Source: RDYZ01 sp964518905 (GTDB lineage: Bacteria > Cyanobacteriota > Cyanobacteriia > Cyanobacteriales > Geitlerinemataceae). From it: DNA of 64,000 bases. Below are positions 43,874 to 52,615 of this stretch, piece by piece. The position numbers and the translations under genes are program-made. The stretch is taken from the NCBI GenBank assembly GCA_964518905.1, contig CAZFJL010000027.1, positions 1 to 64,000 on the forward strand, written 5' to 3'. The notes beneath the pieces were generated by a model. It ran no database searches. It was not told where the DNA came from and was given only the letters and a program-made list of their open reading frames with translations. Positions within the stretch are counted from its first letter, which is position 1. Every line of letters starts with the position of its first letter.

Positions 43874-45115
43874 TTAATCCACAAGCCGCACAAACCGCTT
43901 CTTACCCACCTGCAACACGCGCCCAGCCAGATCCGCCGCACTCTCAAACGTCGCATTCACATCCTCCACCCGATCGCCATCGAGCCGCACCGCGCCGCCC
44001 TGGATCTGCCGACGCCCCTCGCCGCCACTTTTGCATAAACCGCTCGCCCCCAACACATAAAACAACTTTGCCGGAAACTCGATCGCCGCGATCGAAAACT
44101 CTGGCACAGCCTCCGCTGCGTCCGAACTGCCGCCGCTCGTGAGCGTCGCCGCGTCCTTCTGGGCTTGCAGCGCCGCCGCCTCGCCGTGATACTGCGTCAC
44201 CACATCCAGCGCCAGCAGCTTTTGCGCCTCGCGTGGATTTTCCGGCAGCGTTTCGAGCGGGCGATCGGTCAGTAGCTCGAAATATTGCGCGACCAAACTA
44301 TCCGGCGTCTTTTCCAGCTTGGAATACATCGAAAGCGCATCTTCCGACAAACCGACGTAATTATTCAGCGACTTCGACATCTTTTGCACGCCGTCCGTCC
44401 CGATCAAAATCGGCAGCAGCAAACCAAACTGAGTTTTTGCCGAGCCGAAATGTCGCTGAAGGTCGCGACCAACGGCAATGTTGAACTTTTGATCCGTGCC
44501 GCCCAGTTCGATATCGGCATCCACGGCCACCGAGTCGTAACCCTGCATTAACGGGTAGAAAAATTCGTGGAGGAAAATCGGGCTGTTTTGCTCATACCGC
44601 AGCGAAAAGCCCTCTTTTGCCAGCATTTGGCCAACGGTCATGGTCGAAAGTAGCTCTAGGGTTTTGCTGAGGTCTAGCCCGGAGAGCCATTCGGAGTTGT
44701 AGCGAATTTCGAGGCGTCCCGGTGTGTCGAAATCGAGGATCGGGCGCACTTGGTCGAGGTAGGTTTGGGCGTTGTGCTTGACCTGGTCGTCGGTGAGCTG
44801 CTTGCGGACTTCGGATTTGCCGGTGGGGTCGCCGATGCGGGCGGTGAAGTCGCCGATGATTAGGACTGCGGTGTGTCCGGCGTCTTGGAAGGCGCGGAGT
44901 TTGCGGACGGGGATGCTGTGGCCGAGGTGGAGGTCGGAACCGGTGGGATCGACGCCGAGTTTGACGCGCAGGGGTCGATCGGCCTGGGCTAACAGTTGGG
45001 CGATGTTGTCGCGGGGGCTGTCAGAGTCGGGCTGATTGGGGAAAATGTCGTCGGTGCCGCGATCGAGCCAGGATAGATCGGGAAGGTTTGAGGGGGTGGA
45101 GGTCGCGGAGGTCAT
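43874..45115 (-). CDS. tyrS: Tyrosyl-tRNA synthetase
   Basis: Charges tRNA-Tyr. Of 413 residues: class I signature LHLGHSIPVRKL (HIGH, about 62-65), KMSKS in VQKMSKSLNNYV, and a C-terminal S4 RNA-binding domain (CKSGGEGRRQIQGGAVRLDGDRVED). Overall spacing suits the bacterial TyrRS type with KMSKS rather than the KFGKT subclass. It converges on the nucleotidyltransferase gene with 35 bp between stops. Confidence 0.95.
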   Translation of the reverse strand: MTSATSTPSNLPDLSWLDRGTDDIFPNQPDSDSPRDNIAQLLAQADRPLRVKLGVDPTGSDLHLGHSIPVRKLRAFQDAGHTAVLIIGDFTARIGDPTGKSEVRKQLTDDQVKHNAQTYLDQVRPILDFDTPGRLEIRYNSEWLSGLDLSKTLELLSTMTVGQMLAKEGFSLRYEQNSPIFLHEFFYPLMQGYDSVAVDADIELGGTDQKFNIAVGRDLQRHFGSAKTQFGLLLPILIGTDGVQKMSKSLNNYVGLSEDALSMYSKLEKTPDSLVAQYFELLTDRPLETLPENPREAQKLLALDVVTQYHGEAAALQAQKDAATLTSGGSSDAAEAVPEFSIAAIEFPAKLFYVLGASGLCKSGGEGRRQIQGGAVRLDGDRVEDVNATFESAADLAGRVLQVGKKRFVRLVD

Positions 45116-45327
45116 AATTGCGCGTCAGGGTCGATCGCCGAAGCGGTAAATAGTGGAAAAAATACGAACAAGTGAAGACAAGGCAGAGGTTGATCATTTC
45201 GATCAGGTTTGAGCCATATCGCGTGGATTCACAGCGATAAAAATCATGCCTTGCCCCAAAGATTGAATCATACGAAACGCGACTGTGGCGACTGTTGGAC
45301 GTTTAGCGTGGGCTTGACGAGTGACGC

Positions 45328-45975
45328 TCAGACCCGATCGAGACCATGCTCGATCGCAAAGCGGGCGAGTTCGATGCGGTTACGAGTATTGGTCTTTTCC
45401 AGCAGGCGGCTGACGTATTTTTCGATCGTACGTGAACTTAGAAACAGCCGATCGCCAATCTCGCTATTCGATAGCCCTTCAACTAATAGCGCCAGGGTTT
45501 CACGCTCGCGCTTGGTCAGGGTGATGGCGGCTCCTTTCGGGCTGAGAGCAGGGGGAAGGCTCGCTTCGGCCTCGCCCCCCGTGGGGTTTGAAAGCCCGGT
45601 CAACATCGCCCGATCGAGCAGATTTCGCACGATCGCCCCCAATTCCGTTAGCGCTACGGGCTTTTGGACATAGACATCAACCCCGGCTTTATAGCCGCGA
45701 ATTCGGTTGTCCAACTCCGCGCGAGCCGTGAGGAAGACCACCGGCAAGAGGCGATATTGCGGCTGCTGTCGCAGCTTGCGAATGAACTCAAAGCCATCCA
45801 TCTCCGGCATCAGCGCATCGGTGACCACCAGTTGCGGCTGATGCCGATCGACTTTGAGCAGCGCATCGCGACCATTCATCGCCGCGATCGCCACGTAGCC
45901 CTCCAGCTCAAAGTATCCGACCAGCGCAATACGCAGAGCCGGATCATCATCGACCACCAGAATGGTTAAGGGCAT
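45328..45975 (-). CDS. NarL/LuxR-family response regulator (Ycf29/Rre1-like)
   Basis: DNA-binding response regulator, 215 residues. Receiver: VVDDD, VTDALMPEMDG with phospho-Asp at about 53, FLTAR, and VYVQKPV with the conserved Lys. A LuxR-type helix-turn-helix follows (LTKRERETLALLVEGLSNSEIGDRLFLSSRTIEKYVSRLLEK). The sequence resembles the conserved cyanobacterial and plastid Ycf29 (Rre1) group, but orthology is not certain. Between purF and tyrS on the same strand; no kinase gene adjoins. Confidence 0.87.
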   Translation of the reverse strand: MPLTILVVDDDPALRIALVGYFELEGYVAIAAMNGRDALLKVDRHQPQLVVTDALMPEMDGFEFIRKLRQQPQYRLLPVVFLTARAELDNRIRGYKAGVDVYVQKPVALTELGAIVRNLLDRAMLTGLSNPTGGEAEASLPPALSPKGAAITLTKRERETLALLVEGLSNSEIGDRLFLSSRTIEKYVSRLLEKTNTRNRIELARFAIEHGLDRV

Positions 45976-45998
45976 TGATTATTAACTGGATGACACCA

Positions 45999-47459
45999 TC
46001 ATTGCGATTTGGCTGTTTTTTCTAGCATAAGCTTCGATCGCTTCAGCATTTCCGGCACTTCGATCGGATAGTCACCGGTAAAGCAGGCCGAACAGAAATG
46101 ATCGGGATTGCGATTGGTGGCGTCTAACATGCCTTTCCAGCTCAGATAGGCCAGCGAATCCACGCCAATTTGCTCGCCAATCTCTTGGACGGATTTGGTC
46201 GCGGCAATAAGCTGATCTTGGGTGTCGGTGTCGATGCCGTAGAAACAGGGATGGGTGACCGGCGGCGACGAGACGCGCATGTGGACTTCGGTGGCTCCGG
46301 CATTGCGAATCGCCTTGACCAGTTTGCGGCTTGTGGTTCCACGCACGATCGAGTCATCGACAATCAGCACCCGCTGACCGTCTAGCACATCCTTCAGCGG
46401 GTTCAGCTTCATGCGGATACCCGCTTCGCGCATCGACTGGGTCGGCTGGATAAAGGTACGACCGACGTAGCGGTTTTTGATCAGTCCTTCGGCGTAGGGA
46501 ATACCCGAGCTGCGAGCAAAGCCGATCGCGGCGGGAATCCCCGAATCCGGCACACCGACGATTAAATCCACATCCGCAGGCGATTCCTTCGCCAAAATTT
46601 GACCGATGCGAATGCGATAACTATAAAGACTTTCCTCATCATTACGGCTATCGGGGCGAGCAAAATAAATCATCTCGAAGACACACAGTTTCGGTTTCGC
46701 CTCTTGCCAAGTGGTGCTGTGCAAACCATCACCGTCAATGCGGACAATCTCGCCCGGTTGCACATCGCGCAGATATTTCGCGCCGATGATATCGAGACCA
46801 CAGCTTTCGGAGGCCAGGACGTAACCGCCTCGTTCGAGCTGACCGAGCACGAGGGGACGCACTCCATTCGGATCTCGAATACCGTAGACGGCATCGGGGG
46901 TAGAGATCGTCAGACTGAATGCGCCGTGACAATAGTCAAGCGCTTCCTTAATCGCTTCGATCCAATCTTTACCATTATCGACTTCCACGCCGATCGCCAG
47001 GGCGATCGCTTCCGAGTCGCTGGTGGTATCAAAATTGCAGCCGAGATCATCGAGGTGCTGGCGTAGCTGCGGCGTGTTGACCAGATTGCCGTTGTGGGCG
47101 AGGGCGAACTTACCTCGGCGGGTGTCGATGATTGCCGGTTGGGCGTTGCGAAGATGGCTCGATCCGGTCGTGGAATAGCGATTGTGGCCGATCGCATGGG
47201 TTCCGCTAAGTTCCGAGAGAATTTCCTCGTCAAAGACCTGGGAGACCAGACCCATATCTTTGTGAGAGTGAACGCGGCCATCCTCAAACGCGGCTATCCC
47301 GGCGGATTCTTGACCTCGGTGTTGCAGTGCGTACAGCCCGAAGTAGGTCAGTTTGGCGACATCTTCATTCGGCGCAAAGACGCCAAAAACACCACAAGCC
47401 TCATGTGGCTTATCGTCGTAGCTGTCGTGGCAATATTCGAGGGAATCGTTAGGAATCAT
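45999..47459 (-). CDS. purF: Amidophosphoribosyltransferase
   Basis: First committed step of purine synthesis: PRPP plus glutamine gives phosphoribosylamine. Of 486 residues, a 21-residue propeptide precedes the N-terminal nucleophile Cys22 (EACGVFGVFAP). The PRPP loop is VLIVDDSIVRGTT. The C-terminal FCSACFTGDYP carries cysteines of the B. subtilis-type Fe-S PurF. ATG 47459 preferred to a TTG 15 codons upstream. Same strand as purL. Confidence 0.95.
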   Translation of the reverse strand: MIPNDSLEYCHDSYDDKPHEACGVFGVFAPNEDVAKLTYFGLYALQHRGQESAGIAAFEDGRVHSHKDMGLVSQVFDEEILSELSGTHAIGHNRYSTTGSSHLRNAQPAIIDTRRGKFALAHNGNLVNTPQLRQHLDDLGCNFDTTSDSEAIALAIGVEVDNGKDWIEAIKEALDYCHGAFSLTISTPDAVYGIRDPNGVRPLVLGQLERGGYVLASESCGLDIIGAKYLRDVQPGEIVRIDGDGLHSTTWQEAKPKLCVFEMIYFARPDSRNDEESLYSYRIRIGQILAKESPADVDLIVGVPDSGIPAAIGFARSSGIPYAEGLIKNRYVGRTFIQPTQSMREAGIRMKLNPLKDVLDGQRVLIVDDSIVRGTTSRKLVKAIRNAGATEVHMRVSSPPVTHPCFYGIDTDTQDQLIAATKSVQEIGEQIGVDSLAYLSWKGMLDATNRNPDHFCSACFTGDYPIEVPEMLKRSKLMLEKTAKSQ

Positions 47460-48068
47460 GGACTCAGGAGAGAAGTTGGACGGGGCGCAGCCGATCGAAG
47501 ACAAAATGTGTGATATCGGTTAATACTAAAAAAATTAAGGCTAAAAAAAGCAACGGCGATCGGGCTGATTATTATCAGGTGTGAGCAGACGCCATCATAA
47601 AAGGTGCTCGGCACTCTACCAATAGAGTTACACGGAAACTAAAAAGGTCTTTAAATTTTCTCAGACTCTTACGCTTGCGCCTCGCCTCGTTGCGAGTTCC
47701 GAGTGCTTCAAGGAGTCGAGTCTTGATTTACAGCTTATTGGGTGAGCAAAAGGCTGAAACCGTCTCTGAAGACATCATAGGTGCGAAACGGACGTATACA
47801 CCAGTTCTGGCGACGAAGCATCTCAGTTGTACACAACCGAATCGGCAAGCTAGCCGATGCAATAAGGCCAAAACTAGCGTCGAGATTGACCTTATGAGCG
47901 GATGTGATCCGGGACTTTTGCGCCGATCGCTCCGATCTTGATCGGCGGATCGCGTAAGCTGCTAGGTCAGTGACCGTTACGCGTATATGACGTCAAATTT
48001 AGGTCAGCGCTCAGGTCACATTGACGCCACGTCAACCCCTATAGCATTTCGTGCGATCGGAGAATCCT
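47460..48068. other. Intergenic region between purF and manC
   Basis: About 609 bp, no convincing gene although short open frames exist. On the minus strand at 47600-47630 the stem ACTC-TATTGGTA-GAGT looks like a tRNA D-arm, but no anticodon or T-arm follows. GTCA-rich repeats (TGACGTCA, GGTCA) cluster at 47967-48035 just before manC and might be a regulator site. Nothing firm can be assigned. Confidence 0.35.
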
Positions 48069-49175
48069 ATGGTTTTCATTCCCGTCATTCTCGCTGGTGG
48101 TAAAGGCGAACGATTTTGGCCGTTGAGCCGCGTCGCCCGCCCGAAGCAGTTTCTCTGTTTGGACGGCAGCGGACGGACGCTGATGCAGGCAACCGCCGAT
48201 CGCCTGTTGCCGATCGCGGGCGGTTGGGAAAACCTTTGGGTGATTACGGCGTCACACCTGGAGGCCGGTTGTCGCGAGCAACTGCCGGAGATGCCCGCCG
48301 AAAATTTGCTAGTCGAGCCGGAAGGTCGCGATACGGCGGCGGCTGTGGCCTGGACGACGATCGAGATTGCCAAACGCTATGGCGATGAAGCGGTGATCGG
48401 TTTCTTCCCGGCGGATCACTGGGTCGATCGCCCGGAACGCTTTGAAGCGACGCTCAAAACTGCCGCGAAATTGGCGACCGATCGTCCGGCGATCGTCACC
48501 CTCGGCATTCAGCCCAACTATCCGTCCACAGGCTACGGCTACATTGAGCAGGGCGAGTCGATCGGTCAGATTCAGGCTGATTCAGGTGAGTCAGACGAAT
48601 CGGGCTTAGAAGCATTCACCGTCAGCCGCTTCACGGAAAAACCCGATCGTGAAACCGCCGAAGCCTTTCTCGCCAGCGGTCGATTTAGCTGGAATGGCGG
48701 CATTTTCGTCTTCCGCGCCGGGGTTGCCCTAGCGGAATTAAAAACCTATGTTCCGCAGTTAATCGAACAACTCGAAACCCACGGCGTCGAGATTTATCCG
48801 ACGTTGGAAAAAATCAGTATTGATTACGCGCTGATGGAAAAAACCGAGCTAGCCTACGTGTTGCCGGTGACGTTTGGTTGGGATGATCTCGGCGATTGGA
48901 ATGCGATCGAGCGGTTGATGAAGCTTCAGGCGAAAACCGCTGATGGTACGGAACTTGATAACGTGGAACTGGCGCAACACATCGGCCATGAGACCCACGG
49001 ATCGATTTTCTATGCGAGTGATGACGACGAAGTGATCGTGACGATCGGGCTGGATGATGTGGTCGTAGTTCGCGATGGCAATGCCACGTTAATCGTTAAA
49101 AAAGACCGGACGCAGGAAATTAAACAGGTGCTCAAAACGCTAAAATCTGACCCGAAATTTGACACGTTACTTTGA
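48069..49175 (+). CDS. manC: Mannose-1-phosphate guanylyltransferase
   Basis: Makes GDP-mannose for polysaccharides and glycolipids. Of 368 residues: ILAGGKGERFWPLSR nucleotide-binding signature at the N-terminus, PAENLLVEPEGRDTAAAVAW, FTEKPDRE with the metal/PMI-type motif, FSWNGGIFVFRA and GWDDLGDWNAIERL. The C-terminal PMI domain of bifunctional enzymes is absent. ATG 48069 chosen. The gene is closed by a strong hairpin at 49231-49270. Confidence 0.92.
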   Translation: MVFIPVILAGGKGERFWPLSRVARPKQFLCLDGSGRTLMQATADRLLPIAGGWENLWVITASHLEAGCREQLPEMPAENLLVEPEGRDTAAAVAWTTIEIAKRYGDEAVIGFFPADHWVDRPERFEATLKTAAKLATDRPAIVTLGIQPNYPSTGYGYIEQGESIGQIQADSGESDESGLEAFTVSRFTEKPDRETAEAFLASGRFSWNGGIFVFRAGVALAELKTYVPQLIEQLETHGVEIYPTLEKISIDYALMEKTELAYVLPVTFGWDDLGDWNAIERLMKLQAKTADGTELDNVELAQHIGHETHGSIFYASDDDEVIVTIGLDDVVVVRDGNATLIVKKDRTQEIKQVLKTLKSDPKFDTLL

Positions 49176-49230
49176 GACTTTAAGACTTTAAGACCTTGAA
49201 ACCTTGAAATAAATTTCCCGATTCAACCCA

Positions 49231-49270
49231 CACATTAGGCCGAGATAAACGACCGACACGGCCTAATGTG
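49231..49270 (+). terminator. Perfect stem-loop after manC
   Basis: The 12-bp perfect arms CACATTAGGCCG and CGGCCTAATGTG enclose a 16-nt loop, with GCGTGTATTTTA following. Probable terminator of manC. Just upstream, at 49176-49207, a degenerate 8-bp unit (GACTTTAA twice, then GACCTTGA, AACCTTGA) is repeated four times. Confidence 0.65.
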
Positions 49271-49314
49271 GCGTGTATTTTATGCGATCGCGCCGTCAGC
49301 GGCGTCTAGCTATT

Positions 49315-50106
49315 ATGACTTTTTCTTTTAGTACCCCATACCGCGCGGCCTGCGGACTGTTGCTGCTCACCCTCGCGAGCTGTAGCCCCACAGTTCCCCC
49401 TCCCGAATCCAGCACGAATACGCCCGACACTGCCGCAACCGATCGCCCGAGCGCAATCCCTGAGCCAGGGGAATCGACCTCCTCGATCGCGCCTCCCGGC
49501 CAGACCGATCGCGATCAGTCCTCCAAGCCTGACCCGATCGCCGCCGCGCCCAACAGCGCCGCCACGGCTGACAGCATTCGCATCCTGAGCTGTAAGACCA
49601 GCGGCGGCCTGGTCAACGATCCAAATGGCCCGCTGAATGTTCGCAGTGCGCCGGATACGGGTAGCGATAATGTGGTCGGATCGATCGCGGATGGTGCGCC
49701 GGTGTCGATCGTGGGCGATCGGGGCAACTGGTGGCAGATCGACGCGCCGGAAACGGGCTGGGTCTCGAAAAATCTGATTGATAGCACCTGTAACGAAAAA
49801 ATTGCGCGGATCGAATTCTCCCCCAATACCGCCAGCGTCACCCTGAGCGATCGCTTCCTCGGAACGGGCTACCATCACTACCTACTCGAAGCCCGCGCCG
49901 GTCAAGAATTAACGATCGAAGCCCTTGATGACGCCAGCCCGCTCCCGTTTGTGATTGCACCCGACGATCGCGACATCACCGATGGTGTCGGCAATACCAA
50001 TGCGACCCAATGGTCTGGCACACTGCCCGAAGATGGCGACTACACCCTTGTTTTTGACTCAAACTTTCGTGGATATACCTACGAAGTTATGCTGAATGTT
50101 AAATAG
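49315..50106 (+). CDS. SH3-domain lipoprotein
   Basis: 263-residue predicted lipoprotein: signal peptide and lipobox LTLASC (Cys at about 23), then a Pro/Ser/Thr-rich linker to about residue 95. A bacterial SH3 domain follows (PLNVRSAPDTGSDNVVGSIADGAPVSIVGDRGNWWQI...GWVSKNLI). The C-terminal domain is beta-rich, with G(T/E)YHHYLLEARAGQELTIE and DGDYTLVFDSNFRGYTYEV, like the pre-peptidase C-terminal/PPC fold. Probably binds peptidoglycan in the periplasm. ATG 49315 chosen because it gives a normal signal peptide. Upstream of alr on the same strand. Confidence 0.82.
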   Translation: MTFSFSTPYRAACGLLLLTLASCSPTVPPPESSTNTPDTAATDRPSAIPEPGESTSSIAPPGQTDRDQSSKPDPIAAAPNSAATADSIRILSCKTSGGLVNDPNGPLNVRSAPDTGSDNVVGSIADGAPVSIVGDRGNWWQIDAPETGWVSKNLIDSTCNEKIARIEFSPNTASVTLSDRFLGTGYHHYLLEARAGQELTIEALDDASPLPFVIAPDDRDITDGVGNTNATQWSGTLPEDGDYTLVFDSNFRGYTYEVMLNVK

Positions 50107-50212
50107 TTTTTGCACATCAGCAGACCTAATTCAGCTTTAAATTCACTCAAATTCAATAAATGCTAGATTCGACCCAAGATAAAATCGATAATCGTTGTCG
50201 ATCGAGCCGTTA

Positions 50213-51538
50213 ATGAACGATTTTTTCAATCTTGAAATTGAAGCAGAGGATAATCCGGGGTGGGTTCGATCGCGCGTTGCTGCGCCTGAGACGATCGGTC
50301 TAGTGCCGGTTTTGCCGGTTAAGCTCAACTGGGAGGAACTCACCCAAGAACAGCAGTGTTCTCGCGCTTGGGTGGAAATTGACCTCGACGCGATCGGCGA
50401 GAATGTAACGCAGATCCGCGCCAAGCTCCAGTCCAAAACGGCTTTCATGGCGATCGTCAAGGCGGATGGTTACGGTCACGGCTCGGTATACGTGGCGCAG
50501 GCGGCCTTGATGGCAGGAGCCACCTGGCTCGGCGTTGCGACCGTATGGGAGGGGGTGGAATTGCGTCAGGCAGGCATCACCGCGCCGATTTTGGTGCTCG
50601 AAGCGATTAGCGATCGCGATCGGGTGATCACCGCGCGAGACCACCAGCTTGATCTAACGATCGCCTTTCCAAAACAAGCCGCCGCCTTATCCGAACTGTT
50701 TGCCAGCTCCGAAATCCCGCAACCCGTTCACCTCAATATTGATACGGGGATGTCGCGGCTTGGTGTGGACTGGACTCAGGCCGAGCAGTTTGTCCGCCTG
50801 TTGCGCTGCCTGCCCGGTTTGGAGCTTAAAACCATTTATTCGCATCTGGCCACCGCCGACGAGCCGGACACAACAATGGTACAGGAGCAGCATCGACGCT
50901 TTGCCAGCGTCTTAACTCGTTTGCGGGCGATCGGCTGCGATCAGCCGATTCATTTCAGCAATTCCGCCGGGGCGATCGCCTTTCCCGAGCTCCACTACGA
51001 CATGGTGCGCGTCGGGCTGGCACTGTACGGCATCGCCCCCGCCCCCCACCTCGCCAACCAGATCACGCTACGCCCTGCGATGAGCGTCCGCGCCAAGGTC
51101 ACCCAACTGCGAACCCTGCCGCCCGATCGCGGCGTCAGCTACGGCCACCGCTTCGTCTCGGATCGCGAAACCAAGCTCGCCACGGTGAGCATCGGCTATG
51201 CCGACGGTGTGCCGCGTTTGCTGTCGGGGCGGCTCTCGGTGGCGATCGGCGGACAACTCGCCCCCCAGGTCGGGACGATCACGATGGACCAGCTTTTGGT
51301 GGATGTCACGGATCTTGCCCAGGTCGAGGTCGGTGATACGGTCACGCTCATCGGCGATGATGGCAACCACCGACTCACCGCGCAACAGTGGGCAGAGACG
51401 ATCGGCTCGATCCCCTGGGAAATCGTCTGCGGCTTCCGCCAACGTTTACCGCGTCTCTACCGCTCAACAACAGGCTTGATCGATCCGGCTCCAGAGCCTA
51501 GCGAGTCCCGCGATTTCAAGCATGGCGGCGGTATCTAG
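50213..51538 (+). CDS. alr: Alanine racemase
   Basis: PLP enzyme that makes D-alanine for peptidoglycan. Of 441 residues: MAIVKADGYGHG with the PLP Lys (about 83), HLNIDTGMSRLGV, HFSNSAGAI, and SYGHRFVSDRETKLATVSIGYADG with the catalytic Tyr region, plus TMDQLLVDVTDL. An N-terminal extension of about 45 residues precedes the barrel. ATG 50213 preferred over TTG 50195. Confidence 0.94.
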   Translation: MNDFFNLEIEAEDNPGWVRSRVAAPETIGLVPVLPVKLNWEELTQEQQCSRAWVEIDLDAIGENVTQIRAKLQSKTAFMAIVKADGYGHGSVYVAQAALMAGATWLGVATVWEGVELRQAGITAPILVLEAISDRDRVITARDHQLDLTIAFPKQAAALSELFASSEIPQPVHLNIDTGMSRLGVDWTQAEQFVRLLRCLPGLELKTIYSHLATADEPDTTMVQEQHRRFASVLTRLRAIGCDQPIHFSNSAGAIAFPELHYDMVRVGLALYGIAPAPHLANQITLRPAMSVRAKVTQLRTLPPDRGVSYGHRFVSDRETKLATVSIGYADGVPRLLSGRLSVAIGGQLAPQVGTITMDQLLVDVTDLAQVEVGDTVTLIGDDGNHRLTAQQWAETIGSIPWEIVCGFRQRLPRLYRSTTGLIDPAPEPSESRDFKHGGGI

Positions 51539-51561
51539 CCCGGTTTCTAAGCAGGTAGGGC

Positions 51562-51596
51562 GAGAAGTTGGACTTTTTGGAAAAGTCCGACTTCTG
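51562..51596. repeat. Dispersed palindrome R2, copy A
   Basis: Arms GAGAAGTTGGACTTTTT and AAAAGTCCGACTTCT with a short loop, between the converging ends of alr and the lipoprotein. The core matches the copies at 56571 and 61811; the following GATGGGCGATTTTT also resembles GATGAGCGATTATT after copy C. T and A runs flank the centre, so a bidirectional terminator is likely. Confidence 0.7.
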
Positions 51597-51640
51597 GGAT
51601 GGGCGATTTTTCCGAGCCATACTCTACCCCTAGACACCGG

Positions 51641-52198
51641 TTATTCGTCGCCCGGATCTTGTTGCTGCTCAAAGCAGGATTGCCAAATGTTTTGGAAATC
51701 CTCCGGTGGTTCACCACCTTCGGTCACAGCCCGATCGAGCGCCATAAATTCAGAGAACGTATAGGTTGTTTGAATATTTTCGAGGCCACACTCACAGGCA
51801 GCTTTCACCTGATCATTGCCTTCACTACCGGCCATACAGCCATTGAGAATATTATCTGTGACCTGGGTCGGATACGGCGGGCCACCCTTCGCTTTCGCGA
51901 CCTCGGTGTAACACGCGCCGGTGAGTTCCAGCATTTCAATGGGGAGGTTACCTCCTTCGGTCACAGTTTGATTCATGTCCCGAAATTCATCAAACGTATA
52001 GTTTGCTTGAATCTTGCTGATCGTACATTGACAAATTTCGTCGGCATAGTCGAAGCCGCTACCAAGACAACCTTCAATAAAGTTATCGACGGTCTCTTGA
52101 GGATAGCCGCCCTCGGATGTCTTGTTACAGGCGGTTAGGGAAACTGCCGCAATCGAGAGCAGACCGAGCCCAGCGCGTCGTAGTTTTGAGTGGGTCAT
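51641..52198 (-). CDS. Predicted lipoprotein with duplicated Cys-containing domain
   Basis: 185 residues, function unknown. Lipobox SLTAC places the lipid Cys at about 24. The mature protein consists of two tandem copies of a domain of about 65 residues: YPQETVDNFIEGC...ICQCTISKIQANYTFDEF...TEGG...LTGAC and YPTQVTDNILNGC...ACECGLENIQTTYTFSEF...TEGG...WQSC. Each has four conserved cysteines (C, CxC, C), suggesting disulfides or metal binding in the periplasm. No named family was recognised. Convergent with alr. Confidence 0.75.
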   Translation of the reverse strand: MTHSKLRRAGLGLLSIAAVSLTACNKTSEGGYPQETVDNFIEGCLGSGFDYADEICQCTISKIQANYTFDEFRDMNQTVTEGGNLPIEMLELTGACYTEVAKAKGGPPYPTQVTDNILNGCMAGSEGNDQVKAACECGLENIQTTYTFSEFMALDRAVTEGGEPPEDFQNIWQSCFEQQQDPGDE

Positions 52199-52366
52199 AG
52201 GAAAGATGTGAAAGATCAGACTCTAGAGTGCGAGCGAATGGCAGTTCGACCGCAAAACGCTAATACTCTAGCATTGCGGCCTGTGTGGCATGGAGTCGCC
52301 GATCGCTGGCGCAGCGGTTCGGCTTCCAAGTCGGCCAAAAAATAAACCGTCACTTCAGACCTCGTT

Positions 52367-52524
52367 AGACCTCAGAGGTTTTGAAAACCTCTGATACGAA
52401 ATCCGGCTACGCATAGGCTTAGATCGCCGCTTTAGGTGAACACCGCACTTCGACAAGCTCAGTGCTCATAGATGCTGTTTGCTGTTCCCATACAAAATCG
52501 GATTTCGTATGAGGTCTCGCTCCC
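52367..52524. repeat. Dispersed palindrome R1, copy split by a MITE
   Basis: Left part AGACCTCAGAGGTTTTG...CTCTGA at 52367-52394, right part TGAGGTCTCGCTCCC from 52510. Joining them without the 115-bp element and one TGA restores a perfect 33-nt palindrome with 16-nt arms, followed by CGCTCCC as in the complement of the other R1 copies. The gap 52199-52615 holds only this and the MITE. Confidence 0.75.
52395..52509. mobile_element. 115-bp MITE inserted in palindrome R1
   Basis: Ends TACGAAATCCG and CGGATTTCGTA are perfect inverted repeats; pairing continues weakly beyond. Flanked on both sides by TGA, a 3-bp target duplication, within an R1 palindrome. No ORF. The internal hairpin GCACT...AGTGC (52445-52465) is the same as in the 117-bp MITE family. 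Confidence 0.72.
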
Positions 52525-52615
52525 ACTAATTGACCTCGGGTCACAGTGCAGAAAGAGGCGCAATTTGCTAGGTTGAGCGGGTTTTGAAGGCGCTGCGGCG
52601 CAGGATTGGGCGCGA

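Noticed and set aside
47583..47650. tRNA-like D-arm (ACTC-TATTGGTA-GAGT) on the minus strand upstream of manC
   Set aside because: No matching acceptor, anticodon stem or T-arm can be drawn; at most a fragment of a decayed tRNA.
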